36,335 nucleotides of DNA from an uncultured Propionibacteriaceae bacterium (GTDB lineage: Bacteria > Actinomycetota > Actinomycetes > Propionibacteriales > Propionibacteriaceae), in the NCBI GenBank assembly GCA_937988865.1, contig CALKHV010000033.1, forward strand, positions 1 through 36,335, in the 5' to 3' direction. Below the pieces are notes generated by a model that made no database searches, was not told where the DNA came from, and worked only from the letters and a program-made list of their open reading frames with translations. Shown here piece after piece: positions 1-7,006 of this stretch (position 1 is its first letter; each line of letters opens with the position of its first letter). The position numbers and the translations under genes are program-made.

Positions 1-30
1 GACGGGGATGCTTTCGATCCACGGATTCAT
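1..30 (-). CDS. ntpK: V/A-type ATPase subunit K (proteolipid), 5' fragment
   Basis: Only the first ten codons are inside the window, read leftwards from the ATG at 30-28: MNPWIESIPV. An AAAGG Shine-Dalgarno lies 8 bases upstream, and the frame starts 12 bases after the stop of subunit I. In bacterial V/A-ATPase operons (Enterococcus ntp, Thermus) I is followed by the c-ring proteolipid K/L. The identity is therefore taken from gene order and a plausible N-terminus, not from visible family motifs. The rest of the gene lies outside the window. Confidence 0.5.
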   Translation of the reverse strand, partial: MNPWIESIPV

Positions 31-42
31 GGGAGGTGCCTT

Positions 43-1347
43 TCACTTTGTTGCGGTGCCGGGCTGGGGGGAGGGGGCAGACGGCTGTGGGGGGTCGGGG
101 ACCGGGGACCAGGCGCGGAACGGACGGCCCTCGGAGTCGAAGATGCGCGAGAACAGCTCGTAGTACTCAAGACGCAGGGCCTGGATCCCGGCGACCAGGG
201 CCTCGAGCGCGAAGGTGAGGAGGTTGCCCACGACGAACAACACGATGGCGGCGGCTCCGCGCCAGTCGGACGCCCACAAGGCCGTTGTGCCGTTCCAGAC
301 GACCATCAGCAAGGCGGCGTGGGTGAGCCCGAAGGCGGCGAGCCGGGCGAACGAGACGATGTTCGAGCCGAGACGGATCACGGTGTCGAACACCTCGATG
401 ACGGCTTGGGCAATGCCGGCGCCGCCTCCGCCGGCCTCCAGGTACAACCCGACGGAGAGGAATGCCACGGCCACGGCACCCAAGCCGGCGGCTGCGACAA
501 CCAGCCCGGTGAGTCCGGTGGTGACACCGAGCGCCAGCAGGGCGACACCGAGGAAGAGCAGGGATCCCGCGACGCCAGTGCGGGAGTACAGGGCCAGGCC
601 CCAGCCGCCCTCGCGGAAGCGGTTGACCGTCCCCAGGGCGTAGGCGCCGGCCAGCAGCGCCGACCCGAGGAGAACTGCCGCGAGCAGCAGCGGAATCGGC
701 TCCTCCAGTGGGTTGAGCCAGAGCACGGGGACCAGACCCGTCGGGCCGAAGGCCTCCCCGTACAGGAGCCCGAAGAACATGGCCGTGAGACCGGCGCCGG
801 CCACGAAGCGCCACGCGGTGTGGAGCCTGGACAGGCGGTTGACCCAGCCGTTGCGCAGCATCAGGCCGACGACCACCAACAGGGCACCGTGGCCCACGTC
901 TCCGAACATCATCCCGAACATGAGGATGTAGGCGAGACCGGCCAGGCGCGAGGGGTCGAGGTCGGCGTACGGAACCGTCCCGTACGTGTCCACGAGCAGG
1001 CGTGAGGTCGCCGCCGGACCCGTGGCACGCAGCAGGGTCGGGGGCTGGACCCCGGATGGGTGGGACAGTCGGACGACGCCGCCACCGAGTGGCGCCAGAT
1101 CCTCGCCGAGCTCGCGCAGGGTGTGCGCCGGGGACCAGCCGACGAGGCCTGCCAGCGGCCCCGAGACGATCGCAGCGTCCCGCGCACGGTCGAACTCTTC
1201 CGGCCCGTCGCCTGAGGGGTAGGGCAGGTCGAACTCGACCGCGGCGTGCGCAGCGACGACGTGGAGGACGGCGTCCATCCGTGCGATCGGGGCAACCACA
1301 GCCACACGTTCCATCCGGGCCGGAGCGAAGCTCTTACGCCACCGCAT
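43..1347 (-). CDS. ntpI: V/A-type ATPase subunit I (a-subunit homologue), short form
   Basis: Membrane subunit that forms the ion half-channels against the c-ring of a rotary V/A-ATPase. At 434 residues it is well short of the roughly 600-650 usual for the family. The loss is in the N-terminal cytosolic arm, which spans only about residues 1-130. The membrane part is intact: FGMMFGDVGHG at 144-154, several hydrophobic segments to about 390, and the conserved SFARLAAFGLTHA at 332-344 carrying the essential arginine (R335). The E-x7-Q-x-LRLEYYE type helix follows near 382-397, then a Pro-rich tail. I chose the ATG at 1347 because GAGGTG precedes it. It overlaps the end of the upstream C gene by 14 bases, which suggests translational coupling. 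An ATG at 1314 (MERVAVVAP) is possible but has no Shine-Dalgarno. ATPase or ATP synthase direction cannot be told from sequence. Confidence 0.9.
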   Translation of the reverse strand: MRWRKSFAPARMERVAVVAPIARMDAVLHVVAAHAAVEFDLPYPSGDGPEEFDRARDAAIVSGPLAGLVGWSPAHTLRELGEDLAPLGGGVVRLSHPSGVQPPTLLRATGPAATSRLLVDTYGTVPYADLDPSRLAGLAYILMFGMMFGDVGHGALLVVVGLMLRNGWVNRLSRLHTAWRFVAGAGLTAMFFGLLYGEAFGPTGLVPVLWLNPLEEPIPLLLAAVLLGSALLAGAYALGTVNRFREGGWGLALYSRTGVAGSLLFLGVALLALGVTTGLTGLVVAAAGLGAVAVAFLSVGLYLEAGGGGAGIAQAVIEVFDTVIRLGSNIVSFARLAAFGLTHAALLMVVWNGTTALWASDWRGAAAIVLFVVGNLLTFALEALVAGIQALRLEYYELFSRIFDSEGRPFRAWSPVPDPPQPSAPSPQPGTATK

Positions 1348-2260
1348 CGAGCACCTCGCTGGAACCCGTGCCGGCATCCGCCGCCGCCAGTGCGGCCCGG
1401 AGCCGCCATCCGTCGATCGCCAGGACGGCGATCGCGCCCAGCACGACATCAGGTCCGGGCAGCGGTCGCCGCAGGAGCCGGAGTCCGTCGGCCTCCACCT
1501 CGACTCGCAGGCGGGCCTCGGCACGCCAGAGGTCGGACGGGTCGACGACGCCCTCGAGGATGGTCCTGGCCGGTCCCGGGAGGGCGGCGCGGAAGCCGGC
1601 CAGATTCTGCGCACCCTCCCATTCCCGCCCGAGCCACGGGTGGATCAGGGAGAGGACCCGCGCCGAAGGAGCGACGTCGTCGACCAGCCGCAGGCGGCAC
1701 GCGAGGAGGACGCCGGCCGACCGCGTCCACACCTGGGCGGCGGGCGCGGCGGAGGCGAGCCGACGGAGCCACACCAGGGTGAGTACGTCACCGAGCCCGC
1801 CCGGGTCGACTGCTCCGGGCGTCCCCCAGGGCGAGCGTCGCAGGGCCTCGGCCAGTCCCGGTGCGGTTGTCTGGCCACGGAGCCTCGGCCACGCTGTTGC
1901 CAGCCCGCCCACGTCGTAGGGCGCAGGTGCCGCTGTACCTCCGGCGAGTTGCCTGGCCAGGGCGACGATGTTGTCCCGCTCGTACGCTCCGGCGGCGGCG
2001 CGGACCAGGCCTGTACCACCGGGCGGCAGCCATCCGGCGAGTACCCGGAGTTGCCAGAGCAGAGTCTCCCGCGTGGCCCGCTGTGCGGCGGCCAGGGTGG
2101 TGACGCCCGTCAGTGGTTCGGAGTAACTGCTGTCGGTCAGCAGCGTCAGGGCCCTCGACAGGTTGGCCGTGGTGGAGCACTGGTGGCAGCGCCCCGCCCC
2201 GACCCGTCGTTGCGCGAGGTTCCGTGCACGGACGGTCGCCGCCACCCAGCCGGCCTTCAC
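1334..2260 (-). CDS. ntpC: V/A-type ATPase subunit C (AC39-like)
   Basis: Predicted central-stalk connector that seats the rotor on the c-ring. The 308-residue protein begins WVAATVRARNLAQRRVGAG, like the A-x-V-R-x-R start of the vATP-synt_AC39 family. It continues with a mostly helical, Ala/Leu/Arg-rich body typical of these poorly conserved subunits. The start is a GTG at 2260-2258 overlapping the TGA of the upstream gene (GTGA, 4-base overlap). The assignment comes from this N-terminal resemblance plus position between a stalk gene and subunit I. Sequence conservation is weak, so a structure prediction would be the best confirmation. It is co-transcribed with its neighbours. Confidence 0.7.
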   Translation of the reverse strand: MKAGWVAATVRARNLAQRRVGAGRCHQCSTTANLSRALTLLTDSSYSEPLTGVTTLAAAQRATRETLLWQLRVLAGWLPPGGTGLVRAAAGAYERDNIVALARQLAGGTAAPAPYDVGGLATAWPRLRGQTTAPGLAEALRRSPWGTPGAVDPGGLGDVLTLVWLRRLASAAPAAQVWTRSAGVLLACRLRLVDDVAPSARVLSLIHPWLGREWEGAQNLAGFRAALPGPARTILEGVVDPSDLWRAEARLRVEVEADGLRLLRRPLPGPDVVLGAIAVLAIDGWRLRAALAAADAGTGSSEVLDAVA

Positions 2261-2715
2261 GGCGCGAGCCTCTCGGTGACGAGACGTTCGGTGACGAGGC
2301 GTTCGATGACGAGACGTTCGATGACACTGCTGACCAGGGCGGGAAGCTGCGCGCTGCCGGTTCTGGCCAGGTCGTCGGCCTGCGTCCGTGCTGAGGCCAG
2401 AAGGGAACGGTCCTGGTCGCCCGCTGACCGCTCCACCTGGGCCGCTTCACCGGCGCGGGCTGCCCGCGCGTCCAACTGGGCCTGGGCGACGAGTGCGGAC
2501 GCCTGTTCGCGTGCGCGAGCCACGATCGCGGCCGCATCTGACGTGGCCTCCTCGACGACCATGCGCGACGACTCGACGTCGAGAGCCAGGGCAGCGAAGA
2601 CGGGGATCAATTCAACGGCAGGGCCACGCTCGTCCACCGACGGCACCCCTGCGGGCCCGGCTGAGCCCGGCGCTCCGACCGGACGGAACCGGTCGAGGAT
2701 GCTGGAACGTGCCAT
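2257..2715 (-). CDS. Probable V/A-type ATPase peripheral-stalk subunit (G/H- or E-like)
   Basis: A 152-residue protein. Residues 1-35 are Gly/Pro-rich and probably disordered. A long Ala/Glu/Arg/Gln-rich helix from about 45 to 125 looks like a coiled-coil stator arm. The C-terminus ends in four tandem five-residue units of the type (I/T)ERLV. No signature motif separates G/H from E subunits; the call rests on coiled-coil character and first position in the operon. The ATG at 2715 has a very good Shine-Dalgarno (GGAGG, 4 bases away), and this is probably the first gene of the transcript. Catalytic A/B and D subunits are not in the window and presumably lie to the left. Confidence 0.55.
   Translation of the reverse strand: MARSSILDRFRPVGAPGSAGPAGVPSVDERGPAVELIPVFAALALDVESSRMVVEEATSDAAAIVARAREQASALVAQAQLDARAARAGEAAQVERSAGDQDRSLLASARTQADDLARTGSAQLPALVSSVIERLVIERLVTERLVTERLAP
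2263..2322 (-). repeat. Four tandem 15-bp units inside the stalk gene
   Basis: On the minus strand, units of the form (ATC/ACC)GAACGTCTCGTC occur four times head to tail at 2322-2308, 2307-2293, 2292-2278 and 2277-2263. They encode IERLV, IERLV, TERLV and TERLA. Near-identity at the nucleotide level points to recent slippage expansion rather than protein-level conservation. The unit is a multiple of three, so copy-number change would keep the frame. Confidence 0.85.
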
Positions 2716-2768
2716 GGCACCTCCGAGGGTCCTTCACGCGGCCTGGAGGACGCGCGACCCTGCGGTCC

Positions 2769-2774
2769 ATTTTA
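2769..2774 (-). promoter_or_regulatory. Candidate -10 for the V-ATPase operon
   Basis: TAAAAT on the minus strand, the most AT-rich hexamer in the gap between the CDF gene and the V-ATPase operon, 53 bases upstream of the stalk gene start. No convincing -35 is visible at the usual distance. Confidence 0.4.
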
Positions 2775-2830
2775 CGCTCGCGGCTGCGCGACCGAGGCGG
2801 GCGTGAGGCGTCCCTGGGTCCGCATCCGCC

Positions 2831-3751
2831 CTACTGCGCCCAGGTGGCGTCAGTACTGAGGTCGACGTTCAGCCAGATGTCGAAGGGCTGGGGGGCGAGC
2901 TCGCGGGTGAGCGCGTGCCTGACCTCGTCGGCGAAGGCGGTGTCATGGCGTCCGGCCGGGACGAGGTAGTCGACTTCGAGGTAGAGCTTGGCGCCCAGTT
3001 TTGCCATCCGGATCCTGGGTTGGTCGAGGCCGACCTCGGCGCTGATCTGCTCCACGATGGCGCGGATCGGTGCCTGGACCGACTCCGCGGGTGCACCTTC
3101 AAGGAGCTCGCGGACCGTCTCACGGACCATCGCCAAGGGCAGCCGCACCAACGCCAGACCGGCCACGATCACCAGCATCGGATCGACATACCGCGCCATC
3201 CACTCCAACCCTGTGTTGTCGATGACGAGCGCGAACGTGAAGGCGAGTGCCATGCCAAGACTCATCGCAGCTCCGGCCAGCCACTGCGTGGCCTCGGCCC
3301 TCACCAGGTCGGAATGCTTCCCGTAGCCGCGTACAGACAGCCAGGTGCCGCCCGCCGCAGCGAGTGTGAGCAGTCCGTACAGCATCCCCGATCCCGCCGC
3401 CACGTCGCTGCCGCCCGACACGATCGACAACACCGACGACGCCATCGCATAGCCGAGGGTGCCCAGCAGGGCGAGCCCCTGGATCATGATCACCAGCGGA
3501 GCCAGCGACTCACGGCCGAATGGATAGTCCGTGGTCGGCCCCGCAGCAACGATGCGGGACGCCCGGAGTGACAGCCAGCTGAGAACCAGCCCGAGTGCCG
3601 TGTAGGCCCCGTCGAACAGGATCGCCTGCGATCCGGCCAGCCATCCCCACCCGACGCCGACAACGGCGATCACGGCACTGACGCCGATCGATGTCATCAA
3701 GATCCGCTGTTCGGTGGTCGAGCCGGTGGTGCGGGGTCCGATGTCGGGCAT
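2831..3751 (-). CDS. CDF-superfamily cation transporter, divergent (COG3965-like)
   Basis: A 306-residue membrane protein with the cation diffusion facilitator layout: about six helices between residues 17 and 205, then a cytosolic C-terminal domain (about 210-306). Classic CDF zinc exporters have DxxxD in helix 2 and HxxxD in helix 5. Here the equivalent positions read DGAYT (D47, T51) and QWLAG (Q156, G160), so three of four canonical ligands are absent. The FDG and YPFGRESLAPL motifs (about 46-48 and 76-86) resemble the COG3965 branch, whose substrate is poorly defined. The start is ambiguous: TTG at 3763 is also open, but the ATG at 3751 was preferred. The gene lies 27 bases after the membrane protein gene upstream, so the two probably form an operon. 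Proton-coupled metal efflux is a family inference and the ligand loss makes it uncertain. Confidence 0.75.
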   Translation of the reverse strand: MPDIGPRTTGSTTEQRILMTSIGVSAVIAVVGVGWGWLAGSQAILFDGAYTALGLVLSWLSLRASRIVAAGPTTDYPFGRESLAPLVIMIQGLALLGTLGYAMASSVLSIVSGGSDVAAGSGMLYGLLTLAAAGGTWLSVRGYGKHSDLVRAEATQWLAGAAMSLGMALAFTFALVIDNTGLEWMARYVDPMLVIVAGLALVRLPLAMVRETVRELLEGAPAESVQAPIRAIVEQISAEVGLDQPRIRMAKLGAKLYLEVDYLVPAGRHDTAFADEVRHALTRELAPQPFDIWLNVDLSTDATWAQ

Positions 3752-3778
3752 GAGCACATCCAACCAGCCGAGCCGGGC

Positions 3779-4450
3779 TCAACGGTGGGTGGTGTGCTCC
3801 ACAGTGGGCATCACTCCGGTGGTCGCCGACCAGCCCATGACGGTCGGGTCGAGCATGCCGGCGATCATCGCCACGTGGGCCACGACGAGGAACGCAGCCA
3901 CGAAGATCACGTGCAGGCGCCTGGCCGAGGTGGCGTCCTTGCCGAGGAGGCCCAGCTCCACCAGCGTGATGCCGATCATGGGGATCGCTCCGAGAAGGTA
4001 CGCCATCACCGCGAGGACGTCGATCGGACCACGCCAGGCGCCGTTCGTCGTCAGGGGCGCGACAGCGTTCGTCAGCAGGTGCAGCAGGATGCCGAGCATC
4101 ACCGGGCCGGCAACCAGACCCGCCCATCGGCTCAGCGTGTGCACCCAACGCGGCGCGCGTCCGAAGAGAATGGCCAGTTCGGTGATGGCCAGTGTCTCGG
4201 CGAGCACCACGGGCACACCCATGAACAGCAGCAGGTTCCACGGCTGGCGGACCGACAACAGCTCCATGTAGTGGGTCATCGACATGCCGGCCATGGCGGG
4301 CGCCACCACGGCGGACGGCGCCGCGAGACCGACGGCGGCGGCCAGCAGCGCCGCCAGTCCGACGGTGATCAGCAGGGGAGTGCTGGTGCGTGTGGCCGGT
4401 TTCGGTCCGTCGACCTGGTCGGGTGCAGGGCGCGTCAGCGTGGTGGTCAT
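3779..4450 (-). CDS. Five-helix membrane protein, tentatively DUF6803-like
   Basis: A 223-residue integral membrane protein with helices at about 26-52, 71-96, 108-130, 142-168 and 178-201, and a cytosolic N-terminal tail. Notable positions are M-x-M-T-H-Y-M-E (H60) before helix 2, AETLAITEL at 84-92, H124 in helix 3, H180 and H192 in helix 5, and a His-rich C-terminus (EHTTHR). The MTHYMELL...QPWN pattern resembles proteins annotated as DUF6803 or as unspecified permeases; that recognition is tentative and no function is established. The His/Met placement would fit metal or haem contact, but this is inference. The ATG at 4450 has a strong AAGGAG 5 bases upstream. It is divergent from the response regulator gene at 4598 and is followed by the CDF gene. 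Confidence 0.6.
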   Translation of the reverse strand: MTTTLTRPAPDQVDGPKPATRTSTPLLITVGLAALLAAAVGLAAPSAVVAPAMAGMSMTHYMELLSVRQPWNLLLFMGVPVVLAETLAITELAILFGRAPRWVHTLSRWAGLVAGPVMLGILLHLLTNAVAPLTTNGAWRGPIDVLAVMAYLLGAIPMIGITLVELGLLGKDATSARRLHVIFVAAFLVVAHVAMIAGMLDPTVMGWSATTGVMPTVEHTTHR

Positions 4451-4509
4451 CGTGTCTCCTTGTCAGCGGTGCGTGCATCACCACGCTCGCGGACGCACCC
4501 CACGCGGTT

Positions 4510-4538
4510 GGTCCAGATTCGGTCAAGTTTTGGTCAAG
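4510..4538 (+). promoter_or_regulatory. Three heptamer direct repeats, 11-bp period (candidate response-regulator operator)
   Basis: GGTCCAG at 4510-4516, GGTCAAG at 4521-4527 and GGTCAAG at 4532-4538 have starts exactly 11 bp apart, one helical turn each. They lie in the 147-bp divergent region between the membrane protein gene and the response regulator. OmpR/PhoB-family regulators bind tandem direct repeats of about this period, so this is the obvious binding site for the adjacent regulator. On the minus strand the repeats contain TTGACC, so they could also overlap a -35 element for the leftward operon. Confidence 0.6.
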
Positions 4539-4597
4539 CTCCCCCGCCAGGGATCCGACGAGCGCTCAGAGCCGGCGCGACCCTGCACACTTGCCCC

Positions 4598-5290
4598 ATG
4601 ACAGGACGACCACGAGTACTCGTCGTCGAGGACGAACCCGTTCTCGCCGGCCTGGTGGGCACCTACCTCGAGCGGGCAGGCATGGACCACCTCGAAGTGG
4701 GCGACGGGCTCGAGGGACTCGAGGTGGCACGGTCGTGGTCCCCGGACGTCGTCGTCCTCGATCTGGGTCTACCAAGCCTGGACGGTGTCGAGGTGTGCCG
4801 TCGTCTGCGCACCTTCAGCGACTGCTACGTGATCATGCTGACGGCCCGCGCGGACGAGGTCGACACCCTCATCGGCCTCACCGTGGGAGCTGACGACTAC
4901 ATGACCAAGCCCTTCAGTGCCCGCGAACTCATCGCACGCATCCAGGTCGTCCTCAGGCGTCCCAGAGTGGCGGCCACGCCCACCCGGACGCGTACCTTCG
5001 GCGCCCTCGAGATCGATCCGGACGCCCGTGAGGTCCGCCTCGACGGCGCCCTCGTCGACCTCACGCCGACGGAGTTCGACCTGCTCCAGGTGCTCTCCGG
5101 GCGTCCCCGGCACGCCCTGTCGCGCGACCAACTCCTCACCTCCGTGTGGGGGGAGGGGTGGGGTGGCGATGATCACCTCGTCGACGTGCACATCGCGCAC
5201 CTGCGCAAGAAGCTCGGCGACGACCCCGTCAGCGCCCGCTTCGTTGTGACCGTCCGCGGCGTCGGCTACCGGATGGGCGCGGGTTCGTGA
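4598..5290 (+). CDS. OmpR/PhoB-family response regulator
   Basis: A 230-residue two-component regulator. The receiver domain (about 5-118) has the acidic pair E11-D12, phospho-acceptor D55 in VVVLDLGLP, the conserved Thr after VIML (T82) and K104 in DDYMTKPF. The C-terminal winged-helix domain (about 130-228) has LTPTEFDLL and ends VVTVRGVGYRM. The ATG at 4598 is the start because the receiver begins immediately after it; the upstream open frame has no conserved content. The stop overlaps the kinase start by 4 bases (GTGA), so the pair is translationally coupled. The likely target is its own divergent promoter region with the 11-bp repeats and so the membrane-protein/CDF operon. The signal sensed is unknown. 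Confidence 0.9.
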   Translation: MTGRPRVLVVEDEPVLAGLVGTYLERAGMDHLEVGDGLEGLEVARSWSPDVVVLDLGLPSLDGVEVCRRLRTFSDCYVIMLTARADEVDTLIGLTVGADDYMTKPFSARELIARIQVVLRRPRVAATPTRTRTFGALEIDPDAREVRLDGALVDLTPTEFDLLQVLSGRPRHALSRDQLLTSVWGEGWGGDDHLVDVHIAHLRKKLGDDPVSARFVVTVRGVGYRMGAGS

Positions 5291-6384
5291 AACCGGAACG
5301 CTGGTCCCTGTCGCGACGACTGGTCGTGGCCCAGTTCGCCGTGGTCCTGGCGATGGCTGCTGTCATGGTCCTGGTCGCCGAGATCATCGCTCCCACTGTC
5401 TTTGCCGCCCACATGAGAGAGGCGGGTCACGGTGACCAGCCGGAGGTCCTCGACCACGCACAGGAGGCCTTCACGTCCGCCGGCCTCACCAGCATCGTGG
5501 TCGGTCTGGTCCTCGCGACCATCGTTGCCATGGTCGTGAGCCTCGTCGTCACGCGCCGCCTCGGACGCGGGCTCGATGCCCTCTCGGTCGGGGCGTCGAG
5601 GGTTGCGTCCGGGGATTACGACCGTCCCGTCGACATGCCACACACCGGGCGCGAACTCGACGCCGTCGCGGACGCGTTCAACGACATGGCCCATCGACTC
5701 GCCACGACCGAGGCCACCCGACGACGCCTGTTGACCGACGTGGCCCACGAGATGCGGACGCCTCTGGCCGCCCTCGACCTCGTCCTGGAGGGTCTTGAGG
5801 ACGGTGTGGTCGCGGCGGACGTGGCCACCTTCGCCACCCTCCGGACGCAGGCCGATCGCCTCACCCGGTTGGCCACGGACCTCAGGGACGTCTCCGCGGC
5901 CGAAGAGGGACGCCTGGACCTGCGTCCCGAGCCCGTCGATCTCGCCACTGTCGCGTCCGGTGCCGTGGCCGGCGCCCGGGCTGCCTACGACCAGGTGGGC
6001 GTCCGTCTGGATGCGCGGACGACGTCCGCGCCCGTCCGCGCCGACCCCGCCCGCCTCGGCCAGGTGCTCGACAACCTCCTCGCCAACGCCCTGCGTCACA
6101 CCCCGGAAGGGGGGTCCGTCGTCGTCACGGTCGTGAAGGAGGGCCAGACGGCGCGTCTGGTCGTCGCGGACACCGGGGGCGGGATCGCTCCCGAGCACCT
6201 GTCACATGTCTTTGAACGCTTCTACCGTGCAGACCCTGCACGCCGCGCCCCGGACGCCGGCACGGGGGTGGGCCTCTCGATCAGTCGGGCCATTGCCCAG
6301 GCCCACGGTGGGACGCTGATCGCGTCCAGCCCGGGTCCAGGGCAGGGCGCAACCTTCACGCTGACGTTGCCCGCCGCTCCCTGA
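5287..6384 (+). CDS. Sensor histidine kinase
   Basis: A 365-residue membrane kinase. Helix 1 is at about 12-38 and helix 2 at about 67-90, with only about 28 residues outside, containing HMREAGHGD (42-50) and another His at 57. HAMP follows to about 142. The HisKA box has H154 in DVAHEMRTPL. The HATPase domain has N-box QVLDNLLANALRHTP, G1 VADTGGGIAPEH, F-box VFERFYRAD and G2 GTGVGLSIS. The tiny sensor loop suggests detection of an ion, a membrane component or the bilayer rather than a large ligand; its histidines would suit a metal but this is inference. It is the partner of the response regulator upstream, from the GTGA overlap. Confidence 0.9.
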   Translation: MKPERWSLSRRLVVAQFAVVLAMAAVMVLVAEIIAPTVFAAHMREAGHGDQPEVLDHAQEAFTSAGLTSIVVGLVLATIVAMVVSLVVTRRLGRGLDALSVGASRVASGDYDRPVDMPHTGRELDAVADAFNDMAHRLATTEATRRRLLTDVAHEMRTPLAALDLVLEGLEDGVVAADVATFATLRTQADRLTRLATDLRDVSAAEEGRLDLRPEPVDLATVASGAVAGARAAYDQVGVRLDARTTSAPVRADPARLGQVLDNLLANALRHTPEGGSVVVTVVKEGQTARLVVADTGGGIAPEHLSHVFERFYRADPARRAPDAGTGVGLSISRAIAQAHGGTLIASSPGPGQGATFTLTLPAAP

Positions 6385-6415
6385 GGCACGCCCGGGTCCC
6401 CGGTCGACGCTCAGG
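6380..6415. terminator. Possible bidirectional terminator between convergent genes
   Basis: CCTGAG (6380-6385) and CTCAGG (6410-6415) form an inverted repeat that includes the stop codons of both convergent genes, with an inner CCGGG/CCCGG pairing. There is no U-tract. This is a weak candidate, supported mainly by its place between two gene ends 26 bases apart. Confidence 0.35.
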
Positions 6416-6875
6416 CCAGGGCTGCCCTGACCAGGGCGGCGATGCTGCCGCCGTCCGCACGCCCGGCCGCCTTCGCGCCCACGGCCTTGATGATCACACC
6501 CATCTGCTTCATCGTCGGCGCGTCGCCGCCCGCGGCGGCCGCAGCCACCTCGGCGTCCACAAGGGCCTTCAGCTCATCCGGCGTGAGGCGAGTGGGCAGG
6601 TACGCCGCCAGGAACTCCGCCTCGGACGTCTCCTTCGCCGCGAGTTCGGGGCGGTTCCCCGCCGCGTACGCCTGGGCGGAGTCCCTGCGCTTGTTGACCT
6701 CTCGCGTGACCACCGCCAGCTCCTCGGCGTCAGAGAGCTCACGTGCCGAGGCGCCGGCCACCTCCTCGTTGCCGATCGCTGCGAGCACCATGCGCAGGTT
6801 GCTCTTCGCCGCGTCGTCCTTCGCCTTCATGGCGATGACGAGGTCGGCCCTCAACTGGTCCTTCAGCGTGCCCAT
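6411..6875 (-). CDS. yqeY: GatB/YqeY domain protein
   Basis: A 154-residue stand-alone YqeY protein, the usual length for the family. It shows the characteristic start MGTLKDQLRADL, K-x-x-D-x-x-x-x-x-x-LRM (about 18-30), a central helix ending NKRRDSAQAY, then E-x-E-FLAAYLPTRLT and the C-terminal MKQMGVIIKAVGAKAAGRADGG region. Related domains occur in the tail of GatB, the tRNA amidotransferase, where they contact tRNA; the role of free YqeY is not well established. I chose the ATG at 6875 because GGAGG lies 6 bases upstream and family homology begins there, although the frame is open further up. Confidence 0.88.
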   Translation of the reverse strand: MGTLKDQLRADLVIAMKAKDDAAKSNLRMVLAAIGNEEVAGASARELSDAEELAVVTREVNKRRDSAQAYAAGNRPELAAKETSEAEFLAAYLPTRLTPDELKALVDAEVAAAAAGGDAPTMKQMGVIIKAVGAKAAGRADGGSIAALVRAALA

Positions 6876-6992
6876 TCCATCCTCCGTGTCGTCGCGACCC
6901 ATCCTCCCATGACGCCCCGCGAAGCGTCCTCGCCATTCCTCCCGCGCCCCGGGCCCCCGGCCCGACACGTCGGGCGTGTCGTGGGGTCCGGG

Positions 6993-6998
6993 TAGAGT
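6993..6998 (+). promoter_or_regulatory. -10 box for leaderless prfB
   Basis: TAGAGT ends 8 bases before the GTG of prfB and there is no Shine-Dalgarno. The spacing puts the transcript start at or next to the start codon, the usual actinobacterial leaderless layout. Confidence 0.6.
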
Positions 6999-7006
6999 GT
7001 CACCTC

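Noticed and set aside
2263..2322. CRISPR-like array
   Set aside because: The units are contiguous 15-mers without spacers and lie in frame inside a coding sequence.
2831..3751. Inactive CDF pseudogene because of missing metal ligands
   Set aside because: The frame is intact with all helices and the cytosolic domain, and the altered motifs match a known divergent branch rather than random decay.
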